Of a DNA stretch of 64,000 nucleotides, positions 62,145-64,000 are shown piece by piece. A program made the position numbers and the translations under genes. Position 1 is the stretch's first letter; the number at the start of each line of letters is the position of its first letter. Below the pieces are notes generated by a model. That model was given only the letters and a program-made list of their open reading frames with translations. It did no database searches and was not told where the DNA came from. The DNA is from Capnocytophaga stomatis (GTDB lineage: Bacteria > Bacteroidota > Bacteroidia > Flavobacteriales > Flavobacteriaceae), in NCBI RefSeq assembly GCF_002302635.1, contig NZ_CP022387.1, forward strand, positions 2,480,001 through 2,544,000. The letters run 5' to 3'.

Positions 62145-62152
62145 TAACTTTG
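62145..62152 (+). promoter_or_regulatory. -7 box of cydAB
   Basis: TAACTTTG, matching TAnnTTTG, 32 bases before the cydA ATG; weak -33. Confidence 0.5.
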
Positions 62153-62184
62153 CGAATATTTTTAAAATTTAAATTTTTGTTTCT

Positions 62185-63525
62185 ATGGAAGATATGATTT
62201 TGTACAATCGATTGCAATTTGCTTTCACAATCACCTTTCATTATTTGTTTCCGCAACTAACGATGGGACTTTCATTGATGATTGTTTATTTCAAGTGGAA
62301 GTTTCTCAGAACCAATGATGTTGCTTACAATGATGCGGCAAAATTTTGGATGAAAATCTTTGCCTTGAACTTTGCAATGGGAGTGGTTACAGGTATTCCG
62401 ATGGAGTTTCAGTTTGGAACGAATTGGGCGAAATTCTCCGAGCTTACAGGCGGGATTATTGGGCAAACGCTGGCAATGGAAGGAATGTTTTCTTTCTTTT
62501 TGGAATCTTCTTTTTTAGGAATGTTCCTCTTTGGAGAGAAATTACTTGGGCATAAGCTTCATTTTCTCGCCGGATTTTTGGTGTTTTTAGGGTCTTGGGC
62601 AAGCGGATTTCTCATAATAGCAACCCATTCGTGGATGCAGCACCCAGTAGGTTACGAAATTCTTGCCAACGGAAAATTTGTATTGAACAATTTTTCTGCC
62701 CTGTTTGATAATCCTTGGTTGTGGCCTTCATATTTACACAATCAGGCAGGGTCGCTCGTTACGAGTTCTTTTTTCGTGACGGCGGTTGGGGCTTTTTATC
62801 TGCTCAATAACAAACATAGCAAGTATGGAAAATTATTTGTTAAAAACGGAGTTATTTTCGGAGTTATTTCGGCTGTTTTGGTTGCTTTCCCAACGGGAGA
62901 TTTAGCAGCTAAAAATGTAGCTAAATATCAACCGGTTACCTTTGCAGGAATGGAAGGGATTTTTGAAACTGAAAAAGCAGGTGCGGAAATTATCCTCATC
63001 GGGCAGCCCGATATGCAAAACAAAAAAATTGATAACAAAATAGCTGTACCTAACGTACTTAGCTTTTTAACACATCATCGTTGGGACGCCGAAATAAAAG
63101 GTTTGAACGATTTTGACCCATCACTTCACCCAACAAATGTTCCCGGTTTGTATTATGCTTATCATATTATGGTCGGTTTGGGAACTATTTTTATTGGGGT
63201 TATGGCTTTTGCTGCTTTCTTACTTTGGAAGAAGCGACTTTTCCGAACAAGGTGGTTACTTTGGGCTTTGATGATGTTACTTCCGTTTCCGTACATTGCC
63301 AATACGGCTGGTTGGTACACTGCTGAACTTGGCAGACAACCTTGGCTTGTTTACAATTTAATGCGAACTGCGGAAGGTGTTTCGCCTACGGTTTCCTCTG
63401 GAAATACGTTGTTTACATTCCTCGGATTTGTAGGGCTTTACCTGCTTTTGGGCTTACTTTTTATTCTTTTAGTATTCAAAATTGTTAATAAAGGACCTGA
63501 AACAAAAATTCAGCTAAATAACTAA
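62185..63525 (+). CDS. cydA: Cytochrome bd ubiquinol oxidase subunit I
   Basis: 446 residues, a short-Q-loop form. Membrane quinol oxidase reducing oxygen to water, suited to microaerobic life. Haem ligands: His in FHYLFPQLTMG (b595), His in YLHNQAGSLVTS (b558) and Met in YHIMVGLG (b558). Also MEFQFGTNWAKF and GRQPWLVYN. In Bacteroidota the substrate is probably menaquinol. cydB starts 5 bases after its stop. Confidence 0.95.
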   Translation: MEDMILYNRLQFAFTITFHYLFPQLTMGLSLMIVYFKWKFLRTNDVAYNDAAKFWMKIFALNFAMGVVTGIPMEFQFGTNWAKFSELTGGIIGQTLAMEGMFSFFLESSFLGMFLFGEKLLGHKLHFLAGFLVFLGSWASGFLIIATHSWMQHPVGYEILANGKFVLNNFSALFDNPWLWPSYLHNQAGSLVTSSFFVTAVGAFYLLNNKHSKYGKLFVKNGVIFGVISAVLVAFPTGDLAAKNVAKYQPVTFAGMEGIFETEKAGAEIILIGQPDMQNKKIDNKIAVPNVLSFLTHHRWDAEIKGLNDFDPSLHPTNVPGLYYAYHIMVGLGTIFIGVMAFAAFLLWKKRLFRTRWLLWALMMLLPFPYIANTAGWYTAELGRQPWLVYNLMRTAEGVSPTVSSGNTLFTFLGFVGLYLLLGLLFILLVFKIVNKGPETKIQLNN

Positions 63526-63530
63526 AAAAT

Positions 63531-64000
63531 ATGGAATTATTCTGGTATATTGTTTTGATGTTTATGTTGGGAATGTATGTCATTCTTGACGGATATGATT
63601 TTGGGGCAGGAATTGTGCATTTATTCTTTGCCAAAACTGAAGAAGAAAAGAAGGCAGTAACGAAAGCAATTGGACCTTTTTGGGATGCGAATGAAGTTTG
63701 GCTGATAGCCGGTGGCGGAGTGTTATTTTTTGCTTTCCCAACGCTGTATGCTTCTTCATTTAGTGGATTTTACCTACCTCTGATGATGGTTTTGTGGTTG
63801 CTGATTTTCAGGGCTATAGGGCTGGAGTTGCGTGGGCAATTTCACAATTCGTTATGGGAAGGATTTTGGGATAAAGCCTTCGGAATTGCGAGCTTGCTGT
63901 TGGCACTTTTCTTTGGGGCAGCATTAGGAAATGTTGTTCGGGGAGTAAATTTAGGAATGGTTGAAAATGGAATTTCTACTCAAGAGCCACATTATTTTTT
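63531..64000 (+). CDS. cydB: Cytochrome bd ubiquinol oxidase subunit II (5' part)
   Basis: Partial, 156 codons visible, running past the window end. MELFWYIVLMFMLGMYVILD, then GYDFGAGIVHLFF and the conserved IGPFWDANEVWLIAGGGVLF identify CydB. Forms the heterodimer with CydA. Starts 5 bases after cydA. Confidence 0.94.
   Translation, partial: MELFWYIVLMFMLGMYVILDGYDFGAGIVHLFFAKTEEEKKAVTKAIGPFWDANEVWLIAGGGVLFFAFPTLYASSFSGFYLPLMMVLWLLIFRAIGLELRGQFHNSLWEGFWDKAFGIASLLLALFFGAALGNVVRGVNLGMVENGISTQEPHYF

Noticed and set aside
61905-62184. RNA element or riboswitch in the divergent region before cydA
   Set aside because: Only the two -7 boxes were found; no stable conserved hairpin structure recognised.

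Overview
The window reads as a low-GC chromosome segment from a member of the Flavobacteriaceae (Bacteroidota), most likely Capnocytophaga; the genus is an inference. In support, promoters follow the Bacteroidota pattern TTTG-N19/20-TAnnTTTG instead of E. coli boxes, and the gene content fits: PNGase F, S46 dipeptidyl peptidase, CarboxypepD-reg TonB receptors, HYC_CC_PP protein, GH3/beta-lactamase fusion and DUF4112. Most of the window is ordinary core chromosome with one tRNA (Gly, TCC) and no rRNA, CRISPR array, transposase or integrase.

Layout. 0-7.5 kb: end of accC, a GH3-beta-lactamase fusion, a membrane protein of the so-called site-specific recombinase (Gcr) family, a secreted PNGase F and an NfeD-like protein. 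7.5-14.6 kb: lon with DUF4112, a shortened Mur-ligase paralogue, lysA and a flotillin. 14.7-19.4 kb is repeat-rich: a pentapeptide-repeat membrane protein, an unknown gene followed in frame by a decayed heptapeptide-repeat tail, and a cysteine desulfurase between two arrays of palindromic repeats (about 105 bp and 189 bp units). 19.4-29.6 kb: sugar MFS transporter, pfkA, gapA, BadF-type kinase, an NlpC/P60 protein lacking its catalytic cysteine, ArsC, an outer membrane barrel, dapB, a HAD phosphatase, an ABC permease and a DCC protein. 29.6-36.6 kb: a three-gene metal (probably copper) operon, alanine dehydrogenase, DUF4258, RecQ and tRNA-Gly. 36.7-48.3 kb: exbB-exbD-tonB-folC, an ABC exporter, gpmA, a coiled-coil protein, a DPP7-type S46 peptidase and a vWA protein. 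48.4-57.6 kb: mnmD with an AAA ATPase, a small AT-rich cassette, EF-G and a kelch/sodium-solute symporter fusion. 57.8-64 kb: DUF3109, rpsP-rimM, an NtrC/NtrB-type pair and cydAB.

How genes work together. PNGase F, the GH3 enzyme, DPP7, the kelch-symporter fusion, the sugar permease, the BadF-type kinase and ExbBD-TonB fit a lifestyle of trimming host glycoproteins and taking up peptides and sugars. pfkA and gapA supply glycolysis; dapB and lysA belong to the diaminopimelate/lysine pathway.

The most unusual segment is 50.4-52.6 kb. A Gly/Ala-rich, signal-peptide-bearing small peptide, a SpoIIM/DUF95 membrane protein, a five-helix membrane protein and a CxxC-x19-CxxC membrane protein lie in a very AT-rich insert. 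It sits between an intact EF-G gene and a second, diverged EF-G 3' end. This looks like a small bacteriocin or membrane-peptide cassette at the end of an EF-G gene; function is inferred. Its first gene may carry a one-base frameshift at the start.
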